From NCBI GenBank assembly GCA_030141605.1, contig JAQGDQ010000532.1:62001-126000 (forward strand): a stretch of DNA of 64,000 nt. The letters run 5' to 3'. The DNA is from Tubiluchus corallicola. Taxonomy: Eukaryota; Priapulida; Priapulimorpha; Priapulimorphida; Tubiluchidae. A program made the translations under genes and the position numbers. Under the pieces are notes generated by a model that saw only the letters and a list, made by a program, of their open reading frames with translations, was not told where the DNA came from and ran no database searches. Shown here piece by piece: positions 24,740 through 36,900 of this stretch (positions are counted from its first letter, which is position 1; each line of letters starts with the position of its first letter).

Positions 24740-26875
24740 AGCAGGATCGTGCTTACCTCCCATGTCCCACAAGATGTAATTAAAATACAGAACCTTGGTC
24801 ATATCAACACATGACAAAGTTTACTAGATGAACCGCCATGACAATAGCAAAATACGATATGTGTTCCAAGGATACAGTTAATTACACTGTGCATCAAATG
24901 TATACTGATCCTGACCTACATTTCTGTATAACTGAGTGTATTACTTCTTACTGAAGTATTAAGGCAAAATTAGAGACAAACATTACTGCCGTATTGCTTC
25001 GTCTCCTATAAAAGCTTTTGCCAATTTCAACGGCAGCAGAATTGAGGCTGCTTAACTGCTAGCTAAACAAGAAAAGACATCTGTGTTGAAACAATGCAAA
25101 GCTAGCAAATACTAAACAATGGGCGTAGCGAAGACAAGCATTTGATTAGGTCACACCGCGACTCCAGTAAACAAAATAAATATTACTTTTATAAATGGTA
25201 CATTCACTCCTGTTGTATGCCACTCACGAATGGGCAGATTGATTTCCATAAGGGTCACGTGACCAAGGTCAATCACCCACGCATACACACCTGTGATTAG
25301 ACAAACAGGTAAACAGCAATTATCACATCCTGATTGGCGAACGCATAAGTTTTAATGATCACTGAAGCGCGTCACCATAAAGCTAAACGATTTCAAAAAA
25401 ACCACAATGCAATTCAAACAACTCAATAACCAAAGACATGAAATTTCCTTTCACAGTTACAGCCAAACATTTTATCACATATGATAACAAAACTGAACGA
25501 TCAAAAATGAACTGGTAGGTTCAAAATTAGACAGTCCATTGATACAATCGCAGCTAATTTTATAATCACGCAATTTAAAACTGAAATTTCTTTGTCACGC
25601 TGTGGCTATTTCTTTAAGGGTCTTACTCAGGAACGTTTCATTATCATTCCTATCATTAAGAATTACCACCATCTTATTTGGAGCCACTTGACACTAAGTG
25701 TTAAAAATGTACATTTAATAGCCAATTTGAAAATTATGTTAACAATCTCTGTACCTAGTGCACAGTAGGATAATCATAATAGCCGGTGGCTATAATGTAC
25801 TTTCAAATGAATTTCAATACAAGACGTACAATAATAAATTTACAAGCTCTGTCAATACAATTTCCGCATCAGTAGAAGGCACAGTTACACAGGTCGCCTG
25901 TATAAAACTTGGTCAAAAATCTGTTTGTTTACAATGTATGTGTTGAAATACGTGTTAATTAATAGTAAAATAGGGGTATTTCTTAAAGAATATTGTTACT
26001 GATAATCAAAAGATAGCTATTCACGTCTTCTTAAAAAATGGAATAAGTTTACTTCAAGCTACGTAAATGCTGCTAAAACAGAGTCTGAGGGATCCCCAAT
26101 AATATCATTAGCGTAGGGGCCCCAAAAAGAGTCATTTTCCTGTCTCTGGGCGTGTAATACTCAAAACTCGTTTTTACATTGCATTATATTTGCATAAGGT
26201 AACAAAAATTAGGCATATTTATCTCAGAAAGTGTCACATGACATGTCAAAAAATCATTTTAAAATTTTGTTAAAAATTCTAAAAGTGATGTCCATTTTAT
26301 CATCAAATTATCATGTACATTTTACAATAGCAGAAAGAAAGTATCTGAAAGAAAGAAATAGCAGAAACAAACTATTAAATCTATAACAATGAAATTGAAA
26401 AAAAACACTAGAGGCACGAATGACAAAGAAATGTCATTTCACAGCATTATAAAATTAGATTTGATTAATCTACATTTGATTTCTTTCGCACATTTATAAC
26501 TAAATCAGGCATGGAAACGCAACTGAAATGCTCGGATAGATTTGTTAACTTATTGAGAATTTACCGTGCCGGAATGTCTTAAAAACGAATCTATTCACGG
26601 CCGTCCTAAAGCAGCCCAACAATATGAATAACCGAAAACCAGATCCTAATTTAACAACACAGAAAAGCAGCTCTCAGAAAAAAACTAGGATGCCATTTCC
26701 TAGCAGTTGCCCCCATTTGCCTGAACACAAAACTACTGCTCCATAATAATCTAGCAATTAAGTTTTTTTTAAAAACTAAGAGGACTTCTAGCATCATGGC
26801 AGAAATCATTGCCAGACACTATGATCTTCATCACGTGCAAAATCAAATTTCAATAAGTCTCTATTAGAATGTTGT
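24740..26875. other. No gene recognised
   Basis: AT-rich sequence with no convincing coding blocks, repeats or RNA genes. Confidence 0.45.
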
Positions 26876-27025
26876 CATCGTCGTTGTCATCATCGTCATC
26901 GTCATCATCATCATGAACAACATCATCTTCATTAATCAGACCACCACCATCATTGTCATAATAAAGATCGTCACTATTATCATAGTCATAATAATTATCA
27001 TACTAATCATTATCATCATATCATC
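26876..27025. repeat. (TCA)n/(ATC)n trinucleotide repeat
   Basis: Imperfect TCATCATCG and ATAATTATC triplet runs. Confidence 0.8.
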
Positions 27026-28372
27026 ATCAACAGCAACTGCAGTAGCAGTAACAATAAAAAGAAATATTTTCTTGGTTTGCAGTTTTCTAGCCTGCAATCA
27101 CCAGCACACAATATCCAACAAAAGAGAGCCTGTGGCACTGAGAGGACATGAATAATTTAGGCAAGCGTTTCTGCTAGCATGCAAGGCAGCAACACCACTG
27201 TGCTTTCTCCTTTACAGATCTATCACAACATGCAGAAGCTACATAACATTATTCACAATAGTTATTTACTTCCAAAGTTCCTAGCAATGGATTTAGAACT
27301 TACCAGAATAAATATTGACAAAGCCCAGTGTCACACTTGTGCCAAACAGCCATTGTCCTCAAAGTTCCAGCGACCCCAAAATTCTGTTTCACTGTGATTA
27401 ACCCCAATCAGTGATTATAGGTTTTCAGAAAATTAATGATCTATTATCGATTAATTATCAGTTTCTATGCTAGTAAGCAATTTTTTGTCTAATTAATTTT
27501 TTGTAATAGGATGTTTCTGCTGCTTCTATAAAAAACAATTGAAATGTGAGATGAATGAAGTGGGTTTCTTAAAGTTTAATTTGAATAATCTGATAGTTGA
27601 ATCAAGGAGCTGAACATTTTTGAGCAACACAAATAGGCACATCTTGCTTGTTTAGTATGCTCTTAGCACCTTCTGTAAAATTTCTCTCCAATCTAAGATC
27701 AAATGAACATATCGACAACACTGATCGGAAAGAAAAGAAACATACATTTTCCTGTCATATTGACAAATTTCACTATCATTGAATTAAAGGTACAAACCAA
27801 TCCAAGTTCCAATTTAATACCAATTGAAAACCCCTTTCAAAATTGCAAGACATTTCTGATTGGGAACATCCAGCGGGACATTGTAGTAAGTGCTATAGCA
27901 GAGTGACATCATCAGCAGAGGTAGCAATTTTAATTGAGTTTGAGTTCTTTTGAAATTGACCAAACAGGTCCAAAGCTAATTTTTAAGCAAAAGCAGCCCT
28001 TGACAAAGAAGTTGCAAAATGCAATTAATGGCACATGATAACACAATAGGCAGTGATACTGTGTACAGTAAAAGAACGCCAGATGACTGAAGTGTACGGA
28101 ACAGAATACATCAAAGCATACTGACACGGCTGCGCTTAGGCGTTCCATAGCTCTATTAATATGCAGGAAACTACCATTACATATACAACGTATAAAAGTT
28201 GGATATATCAAACCCTACCATCACAATCTCACTCGGGCATTTCATAGCTTCATTAACATGTTGCAAACTACCAACAAAAGCAGTACATTTTTATTCTTCA
28301 ACAGTCTTCGTAGGCGCGGGGCTTGGCCATTTCTTCGATACATTATAGGTGCCAGCATTTTGTTTGAAGAAC

Positions 28373-28549
28373 TTACCGTTTTCGTCCTATCCACCAGCAC
28401 TCAGAATCCGTAGCCAGGAACCAGCAAGACATGAACGAATCGTATAATCGACAGATCCGATAATGGAGATAATCCTGGATAACCGCTGTAGATATCATAT
28501 TACTTCCAGAGAGACAATGAGAAAGAGTTGTGGTGCTAATTAACACGAT
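28373..28549 (-). CDS. Possible internal coding exon (weak)
   Basis: On the minus strand a frame without stops runs from a candidate acceptor (GTTAATTAG|C, about 28549) to a strong donor AAAACG|GTAAGT at about 28378. It encodes a peptide containing DYLHYRICRLYDSF and SCWFLATDSECWWIGRKR. Entry and exit phases would be compatible with splicing from the exon ending at 30667. The acceptor is poor in pyrimidines and I recognise no domain. This may be a downstream exon of the gene starting at 31007, or chance. Confidence 0.2.
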   Translation of the reverse strand: MVLISTTTLSHCLSGSNMISTAVIQDYLHYRICRLYDSFMSCWFLATDSECWWIGRKR

Positions 28550-28817
28550 GATTAAAATTAAGTAGCTTTTCAGTGTCAGAGTTTGAAAAACATCGTCCCA
28601 CAAAAACTTTATAAACCTCATTCAGCGCACTATGACTATAACAAAAACGTCATCAAAGAATTTCCTGAGTTAGAATGGAAGATTTTTCGCAGCACTGCTT
28701 ACTAAAAGCTGCTTATTTGTGAAGTGTTTCACATGCCTTGCATGAAATTCATTTTATCATATCAACAAACACATTGCTACTTATAAGACTCGTTTTAACT
28801 GATATGACTGATCTTTT

Positions 28818-28925
28818 TAAAAATATTAGCAAAAGTAAGTCTAAAGTCCAAGTAGTTCAATGGTAACAGTTGCTTATTAACAAAAGTAAGTCAAATGTCC
28901 AAGTAGTTCAATGGTATCAGTTGGC
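28818..28925. repeat. ~52-bp direct repeat, two copies
   Basis: Two copies of CAAAAGTAAGTC followed by GTCCAAGTAGTTCAATGGTA. Confidence 0.85.
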
Positions 28926-28929
28926 AAAC

Positions 28930-30655
28930 TATAAAATCTTACTGTCAACTAAACCGTTCCAAGTGACAGTTGCCACCTGTGAAGGTAATCAAAACAACCT
29001 TAACAAGGATGAATAAGAAATATAATTATGCACAACTGCAACAGCTTCTTGATTATGAGTCATCATGAGTCTGACAGCATATGCCCCAGACCTCTTCACT
29101 CCAGTGCTATAGCAATTATGGAGAAGCAGAAAGGAAAACTCAGCAACCTAATTAAAAAACGGCAAAGAAAAAAACCATTTACCAATCTGACTCATTCATT
29201 CATCACCTCTGTATGTTGAAAAAGTTGAAAAAATGGATATTTTTAACTGATATCCATGACTTCAATGACAGAGAATTTTATACAGTTTCTATATAAGGTT
29301 AATTCATGTAGATAAATAAATAAATAAAATAAAAAGTAATTCTGAGCAGTGTCTTGCACTCCGTAATGCTCGTTTGCATTTACGGCAATAACTGTCTTTT
29401 TTAGGTTTCTAAAACTCAGTCAAGCTAGAAAAATAGCCGAATAATTAATAACTGTTTTTGTAATAACCATCTTAGTTTAACAATAACTCCAGACAGTGCG
29501 CCATTAAGTGCATCCCAATCAAACTGTGTAAATTTCATAACTGAAATGTCAACAAATCCAAAGGTTTTGTGCTGCAAATTCTAATTTTAATAAATCATCG
29601 CTGTTATTGAAGTAGAATGCACAACACATCAGAACAAAGCTAAGGCTTTTTTGCCAGTTCAGTTTCTTATTTTAGTGGCTTTTGCATGATAAGGAACTAG
29701 GCTCTGTTCACAACCAAACTACCCTGCTCATTTAGTGAAGGGTACCAGCTTGCAGAGTATCAAAATCTATAAAAAAACATTGTTACCACCATCCCTCTGT
29801 AACACGCTGATTACTAGAAAAACCAAAAAATTAGATCACGAAGTTCTGCAACTCGATTTAACCATTTTATTGACTGTAGTGATTTTATTCATTTCAGATA
29901 AACAAAATAAAAGAAGAAAATCCAACTAATTTAAGCTTCATGAACAAAATTATATTAACACCAAGCCTTTAAAATTGTAATGCTAGAGCAGCCCAGACAC
30001 TGTTTTGTTCATACTAATGTACTGAACGACAACAACTTTCTTAAAGTACAAACAATATAAACAGTTTAAATTAATGTTGTGACTACGTCATGCATCAACC
30101 AAATTTTGACTATTCTTTCAGTTACTGCCACTGCACCTAGTTCGATTGCAAACTAAATTTGTCACAAAATACATAAACTTTATCGGCAAGATGACGATAT
30201 AAATCTTTCAATCTTGCAAGTTTTTTGTACAACCTATCAGCATAAACTCATCTCGAATAAAACCGGTATAGGTTATTCAGAATGATGAGTCATCTAACGA
30301 TTGGTTAAAGTCTTGCATTTTATGGATACACACTCACACTATGACTTTTGAGAAATACTACATTGGCTTACGATTTAGTTAGTTTTCTGCAATTGCACAT
30401 ACACTGCCGTGATTGTATGAATGTATGCATGAATCCCAAACGAGAGAATACACTTTATGAATGAACCAATACCGAAGTGTGTTACGTGTGCATACATAGT
30501 GTACTATACCACCCCAAATATTAAATCGTGACAGGCTCTTAAACTTAGACTACTCATGAATGCCAGGGGATTCGGACTGTCAAATGACCCTGGTGACTGG
30601 TCAAATAGCACAATAGCCAGCCAGTTTGTACAACAATTTAATAGTTTGTCTTAAA
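28930..30655. other. No gene recognised
   Basis: If the gene starting at 31007 continues leftward, this would be its intron. Only short frames are present. Confidence 0.4.
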
Positions 30656-30662
30656 ATTAGAC

Positions 30663-31007
30663 TCACCGCTCTTCTGAAGTACTAGTTACACTATCGTCCC
30701 TGCTATCAGTACTTGCAGTTGTTGTCGTTGATTGACTTTGGCGAGCGGCTTTATGATTTTCTTCTTTTGGTGGTACGGCAAAGGTTGCTGCAGCTGACGG
30801 TATTCCAGAGGAAATCGACGATTTTTTGTTTTCGTGTTGCTTTATTCGATGTTTCGCGTGCTTTGTTCGTTTTTTCCTAGCTTGTATAGCTAAAACTAAA
30901 AAGCAAAACGGTTGAGTCAACTGAACAACAAGCTCTAATACTTTGGTTTTTCTATTAAAGTCATAATTTCTATAAAATTTACCTTTTCTTTGCCCTTTTG
31001 AACTCAT
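30663..31007 (-). CDS. Small basic, Ser/Thr-rich protein, 5' exons
   Basis: Exon 1 is 31007-30983 (ATG, donor AAAG|GTAAAT). Exon 2 is 30889-30667 after the acceptor TTTTAGTTTTAG|CT. Splicing replaces a hydrophobic read-through with a very basic segment, MSSKGQRKAIQARKKRTKHA, followed by more Lys/His, then an Ala/Pro stretch and a Ser/Thr/Asp tail ending SEER. Exon 2 ends either at an in-frame TGA (30665-30663, giving 83 aa) or at an overlapping good donor, CG|GTGAGT, in which case the gene continues left. The basic N-terminus could be a nuclear or nucleolar signal or an RNA-binding segment. I recognise no family. Codon structure and both splice sites support a real gene. It is divergent from, and about 2.9 kb from, the quinone-reductase gene start. 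Confidence 0.45.
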   Translation of the reverse strand: MSSKGQRKGKFYRNYDFNRKTKVLELVVQLTQPFCFLVLAIQARKKRTKHAKHRIKQHENKKSSISSGIPSAAATFAVPPKEENHKAARQSQSTTTTASTDSRDDSVTSTSEER

Positions 31008-31271
31008 TTTGGTACAGCATCCATGGATTTAGCCATATGTCACGCATGCGCTCTGCGTAAGGAATGTCTTCACTTCCGTCCCAAAATGCTCCGTACAAAA
31101 TCGAACACTAGATTCACTCAGCTCAAAACATTTCCATAATCGAACGCAAAACAATCATAACAGGCACAAGCAAAAAATTTTAACACAAAACTAGAGTTGT
31201 TCGTTAACTTCTACACTAGACAACGAAATTACTAACGTAGTCTAAAATTATTTAAGGAAACATACCTTAAA

Positions 31272-31460
31272 TTGTTTTCTTTCTTTTCTCTTTCCCTCTA
31301 CCAGTCCCCACTCCCTCGCTTCTCGCTCTTTCTTATCTCTACATCTACATTCTGTTTCTCTTTCTCTCTCTCTCTCGCTCTCTCTCTTTCTTTGTCTATA
31401 TTTCTCACTCTTTCTATCTGCCTCTCTTTCTCTCTCTTCTATCTTTCTTTTAATTCTTGA
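31272..31460. repeat. CT-rich (TCTCTTTC)n low-complexity tract
   Basis: Pyrimidine-rich microsatellite that opens a spurious Ser/Leu/Phe frame. Confidence 0.85.
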
Positions 31461-31464
31461 CAGT

Positions 31465-33020
31465 TTTATTTTACATACTTTTCTTTTATTTCTATTTTTC
31501 TGTCTTTTCCAAGGTTCTTGATTTGCGTTTTGTTATGCAATTGGTTTGTAGCAATTACCTAATTCGTGACCAATTTTCCTCTTTGGCCCTAGACAAAGCA
31601 GGACAGCACGGATGTTGGGACACAATCTTTAATTAACTATAGGCAACAGCCGAAATTAGACGTATGTGATTCCAAACAGAGGCCATGATATACTGAAACA
31701 AATATAACGTATTTATGATATTGATTGCTACTGAAGAATTTTGTTTAGGAACTGGCTATAGGGGTAAGTATTCTTTAACGAAAATAAATTTGATTGAAAA
31801 CGAATTTGTGATTTTCGAACTCGAATCACAGCGGATTTCAGCATTTTTGAATCCGAATCGAATCTAATTCCATTTAAAAGTTTTCGAACCCATTAATAAA
31901 AAGCAATCTCATAAGGACCATCCATATATGTTACTTGGTTTGTTCTGCAATAAAAAATTAATAATTTTTTTAAAAATTGCACACTGAAATCACAGCTAAC
32001 TCGTGCTGTTTACATGAAGTTTCAAGCGTTCTAATGAAGACCATTATTTTTTACGTAGCTACATGAAGTGCTTGAATTATTCACATCTATAGTTTTACCT
32101 TTAATCGAATTCGAACTAAAAACACTTTCAATGCTAATTAGAATATTAGTATATTTGATTCGAACGTTTTAACCTGAACTTTGGTGGTCCCTACTGGCTG
32201 TATTCTAAGCAAAGCAGGTATTAAATAATTTAATTTACAACAGTTCAGTTTTAAAGTGTAACTGTAACAATTGATACAAAACAATTGCTAATACATTTAA
32301 TTTCCTACAAGTTTTGAACAATCGGAAAGTATAAAACAGCAAAGTGGAAAACTAACCTGGGAATTTAAACTACATATGGCTTTAAATTTTAACAGACCGT
32401 TGCATGAGAGCAAGAACTTGCATATATATACATCCAAGCTTATTCTGAGATAATAAGGAACGAAAAATTGAAGGTGTCTTGTAAATGAGACCAGTTTTCC
32501 TAAGTTTTTTAACTCTGTAGTTTTTATGTAAGTCATATTCAAGCTTTCATTTTACAATTGTGAAAACTTTTGACAACTTGCCAATTTTATGTTTGTGCTA
32601 TACTGTATACAATAGCCCTTTTGCTAACTAGTATGTATTAAAACTTTGATTGCAGATCCCTCTCTTTCTTAGGATCTCTTGCCTCGTTATTAATTTTGGT
32701 ATATTGATACACACAGTTTCACAAATATATTTAGAGGTCTTGTTCAAAGTTGTAACAACATGTGTACAGCAAGCCACGAGCGAGCAATGAACATGGAAGT
32801 GGTTAATTGTTGTAGTTTAAATAAAAATATTCTGCATTCAGGGTAGATACCATTCAGGGTAGAAACCATGAATTTTACTACAGAGATAGTTAAAATGGAA
32901 ATAGTAACAATGACATCTTTATAATTGCACTGCTACCTGTGAAATTGTACATTATGTTATGTCTATACCCCTACTGCCTGATAGTCTTAACAACTTTGTT
33001 TTTTTTATTACTTTTTTCTG
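31465..33020. other. No gene recognised (intergenic)
   Basis: AT-rich. It contains several TTCGAA/CGAATC patches between 31800 and 32170. I could not define an element from them. Confidence 0.4.
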
Positions 33021-33029
33021 CTAGGTAGG

Positions 33030-33195
33030 CATATTTATGTGTATATGTATGTGTGTATGTATGTGTATATATGAGCATATATATATATATGTGTGTGTGT
33101 GTGTATGTATATGCGCATAAATAAGCGCATGGGTATCCAATTGGATATATAATATATGTACGCGTATCTATGTGTATATATGTATGTATAAATAT
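33030..33195. repeat. (TG/TA)n microsatellite
   Basis: GTATATGTATGTGTG runs and an ATATATATAT core. Confidence 0.9.
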
Positions 33196-33299
33196 ATTTA
33201 TGTAGCCATTAGTACTATTCATTAATCTATTCACCATTCACTATTCTGAAAATCTTCATCAAGATACTTGCGCATATGACTAATTAATAATAGTAACAT

Positions 33300-33435
33300 T
33301 ACTTACAGGGTGGTTGACTTTGGTAACTTTTAGTTTTTCGCCACCCTTTTACCAATCACTTGAACAGCATTGACTCATAATTTATCGTACCATGCATTGT
33401 GTTTGTCTTGTAAAAAAAGGTGATAAATAAAGATA

Positions 33436-33466
<31 letters not shown>

Positions 33467-33472
33467 CAGGGA
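33300..33472 (+). mobile_element. Probable non-LTR retrotransposon 3' tail with (ACTT)n
   Basis: A segment ending GTGATAAATAAAGATATTTT followed by about six ACTT units looks like a LINE 3' end, where a polyadenylation-type motif is followed by a simple repeat. No coding part is left. Confidence 0.4.
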
Positions 33473-33845
33473 AAGTATACCAGCAGATAAAATCGCAAAA
33501 AATAATAATTTCTTATGATTGTTGTAGGTACAATTCTTCTGCACTGAGCATAAATATATTGTCACTGTGACAGATACAATGTTTTTGCACTGAACATTCT
33601 ATGCAATGTGCAGTGACAAGAGTGTGGAAAAAATTGGAAATGTAACTTATGACTGTTAAAATTAAACGCTATTCACTAAGATATTATCACGACTTACAGA
33701 CGCAATTTTTTTTTACGAAAACTGCCGTTATAAGTAACTCATTTTTGAAAAATTTGTAACTTTCGGGCTAGCTTCGCGTGATCGGCGTCGCAGCAAAATC
33801 AGGAAACTACAAGTTCGTTTTATTTTTCGCTAGTCAAAATTAAAC

Positions 33846-33878
33846 ATGGCAGCTCTCATAGGAAAACGTGCTAAATAG
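33846..33878 (+). other. Possible upstream ORF (10 codons)
   Basis: ATG in good context (AAACATGGC) followed by nine codons and TAG, about 65 bp before the start codon chosen for the quinone-reductase gene. If transcribed in the leader it could reduce initiation at 33943. It cannot itself be the first exon because its phase does not fit exon 2. Confidence 0.25.
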
Positions 33879-33942
33879 GATGATTACATTGGTTGTCTTG
33901 AATCTGGAGTCGTAATTAACAAGACGCACAGATACCTTCATT

Positions 33943-36900
33943 ATGTTGTGTTCGCTTAATCGAACTTTCTGCATAACTAAAGTAATTGCTAATTTTTCGA
34001 ACGTACCAGCTATTATAAGGTAAATTGTACCAGTTGTTGTCCTCTTTCGTGGCCTATGGCTAATCTTGTTTTGTCTGCTGAGACGTGTAGCTTTACGTAT
34101 TAGCCTAATTATGTTAACGTCTTATCTTTATTTATATTTTGTCAAAAAGAAGTTAGTCCTTAAGGACATTGTATCAAAGAGCGTATCTCGGGGGTAGTTC
34201 GCTTGCTAATTTGAAGACGAAAGTTAATTCGGCAGTTGGCAGTTATTATGTGATAAATTTCAATGTTATTATATTCCTATTAGGTTGCCAAATGTCAACA
34301 CGTTGAGAAGCTTCACCGCAGCAGTATGTACAAAACTAAAAGAACCGTTAGTAATACAAGATATGCCACAACAGAAACACTTGAAGCAAGGAGAGGTATT
34401 CCATCAAAAATTTCATTTCTGATGTTGCTGCTAGCATCTCTATAATAATGTATGTTTTCGTACAAAGATAAAAAATATATATTTACTTCATGGTGAGCTT
34501 TTTCTAATGCTGTATTACATTACGACGTTAATAGGATGTTAATAACATAATTGCAACTAGACGCAACCAACTAGTTTTTACTTTAAATGTAGGTCTGCTA
34601 TTGGCATGTTTTTGTCCAACAAAGGCATGCAAAGTTGTAGGAGTTTAAACGTTTATATTTATTCACAAAACCAAAGGTAGCAATGGGAAATGGGTATTTT
34701 CAAATTATTTAAATGTCATGTACCATTTTATATGACAAAAACATTGATAGTACTTGATAGTAAAATAAAGTTGCCAGTTTCTTTTTCACTGGGCTAATGC
34801 ATGCCTACAACTGCCGGGAAGTTTACGAAATTTTGCAGTTGCTCTAATGACATGCCAGTGAGTCCCTAGGGATCCATCTAGACCAGTTTAGAGCCAACAA
34901 GTACAGACCAGTGGAGTACTCCAAACAACCGCACTGCTAAAGTCACTTGTCCCTGTATCCTGCGGAAATAATTGGTCATTTTTCATAATTTGAACTGTAA
35001 GTTCATTTTCTGTGAATTTAGCTTTAAAGGAAGAATCAACCCTCGAACAACATTTATCGCATTTTAATGTACAATTAAAAATATTGAAATCACAATATGA
35101 AATATGCGCATAAAATGCTTTGCTTAAAAATGTAAAAGAGGTTTAAATATTTCTTATCTCCCGCCAAACGAACATTGATGCCAGCATATTTCAAAAAAAT
35201 GACGTAAGCTAGTGTCTGCCGAGCAGCATGAATGTCATGAAGGCAAGCTGTATGAAGTTACACGTTGCTACACGTTGCAACATTTCAACAGTTTGCTTAG
35301 AAATTCCATTATTCTAATGTTGTGTTTATCTAGAAATTAATCATTCGATCAATTATGATCAAATTTAAAGTGGTTACGTTGTTTTAATCTACACCTTAAA
35401 ATTTGTAGGTAATTAATATTAAGAGTCATTCCGCGAGAAAACCATGCAAAAGTCAAAAAATAGTGGAAGGTGACAAATCACCGATTTTGTTCATATTCAC
35501 AGGGTTGGATGATCCCCTCAGATGTACCCCACAGCCAAAATATTAGATATCAAAAATGAGCCGTTTCGGAGATAGGCCGCCATTTTGATTTTTTTCGGAT
35601 TTTGGCCATTTTGACGTAAAAAAATGACCTATATTTGTCACATCATTACAGGCAGTAAATGAATGATCCAGGACTAGTTGCTCTGTGGTATATATAGTAG
35701 GGGTCTTGCCCTATTGCCACATTGAGTTTGATGAATTGAGATTCTCTTTCAGTAGGTATCATGAGCTCATGAAAGATGCGTGTCTGCTACAGTCTGAATG
35801 ACACCTTGTTTTAAAATTCTCATAACTCCACTGGGGCGGGTATTTGAAGTATAATTAATATATGTTTATTTACAGCTTGACCAGGCATACTTAGATCATT
35901 AATAAAATTTTGGCCAGCTCGTCCATAAATTGACGAGATTCGATCTTGAATGTGACATAAATCGGAAAAAAATTAGTACGAATTATTAATAATTCTGAAT
36001 AAAAAATGAAAATTTCAAAAAGAAACGATAAATTACAGTTTCTGTCTCTCTCTGTCTCTGTCTGTCTCTCTCTCTGTGTCTCTGTGTCTCTCTCTGTCTC
36101 TCTCTCTGTCTCTGTCTCTCTGTGTCTCTGTGTCTCTCTCTGTCTCTCTCTCTGTCTCTGTCTCTGTCTGTCTCTGTCTCTCTGTGTCTCTCTCTGTGTC
36201 ACTCTCTGTCTCTTGTCTGTCTCTCTGTCTCTGTGTGTCCCTCTCTGTGTCTCTCTCTGTCTCTCTGTGTCTCTCTCTGTCTCTCTGTGTATCTCTGTGC
36301 CTCTCTCTGTCTCTCTGTGTCTCTCTCCGTCGCTTTCTGTCTCTTTGTGTCTCTGTCTGTCTCTCTGTGTCTCTCTCTGTCTCTCTGTGTTTCTCTCTCT
36401 GTCTCTGTCTCTCTCTGTCACTCTGTGTCTCTCTATGTCTCTTTTTATGTCTCTGTCTGTCTCTCTGTGTCTCTCTGTCTCTCTCTGTCTCTCTCTGTCT
36501 CTCTCTCTGTCTCTCTGTGTCTCTCTTTGTCTCTCTGTGTCTCTCTCTGTCTCTCTCTCTCTCTCTGTCTCTCTCTGTGTCTCTCTGTGTCTCTCTCTGT
36601 CTCTCTCTGTGTCTCTCTCTGTCTCTCTGTGTCTCTCTCCGTCTCTCTGTGCCTCTCTCTGTCTCTTTCTGTCTCTCTGTGTCTCTTTGTGTCTCTGTCT
36701 GTCTCTCTCTCTCTCTGTTTCTGTCTCTCTCTGTGTCTCTTTCTCTGTCTCTGTCTCTCTCTGTGTGTCTCTCTGTTTCTGTGTGTCTCTCTTTCTGTCT
36801 CTCTGTGTCTCCATCTGCCTCTCTGTGTGTCTCTCTCTCTCTGTGTCTCTCTCTGTCTCTGTGTGTCTCTCTCTCTATCTCTATGTGTCTCTCTCTGTCT

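Noticed and set aside
34056-34084. Alternative first exon for the quinone-reductase beginning MANLVLSAE
   Set aside because: Phase fits, but the donor GTGTAG is poor. The exon at 33943-34019 has an AG|GTAAAT donor and a typical presequence.
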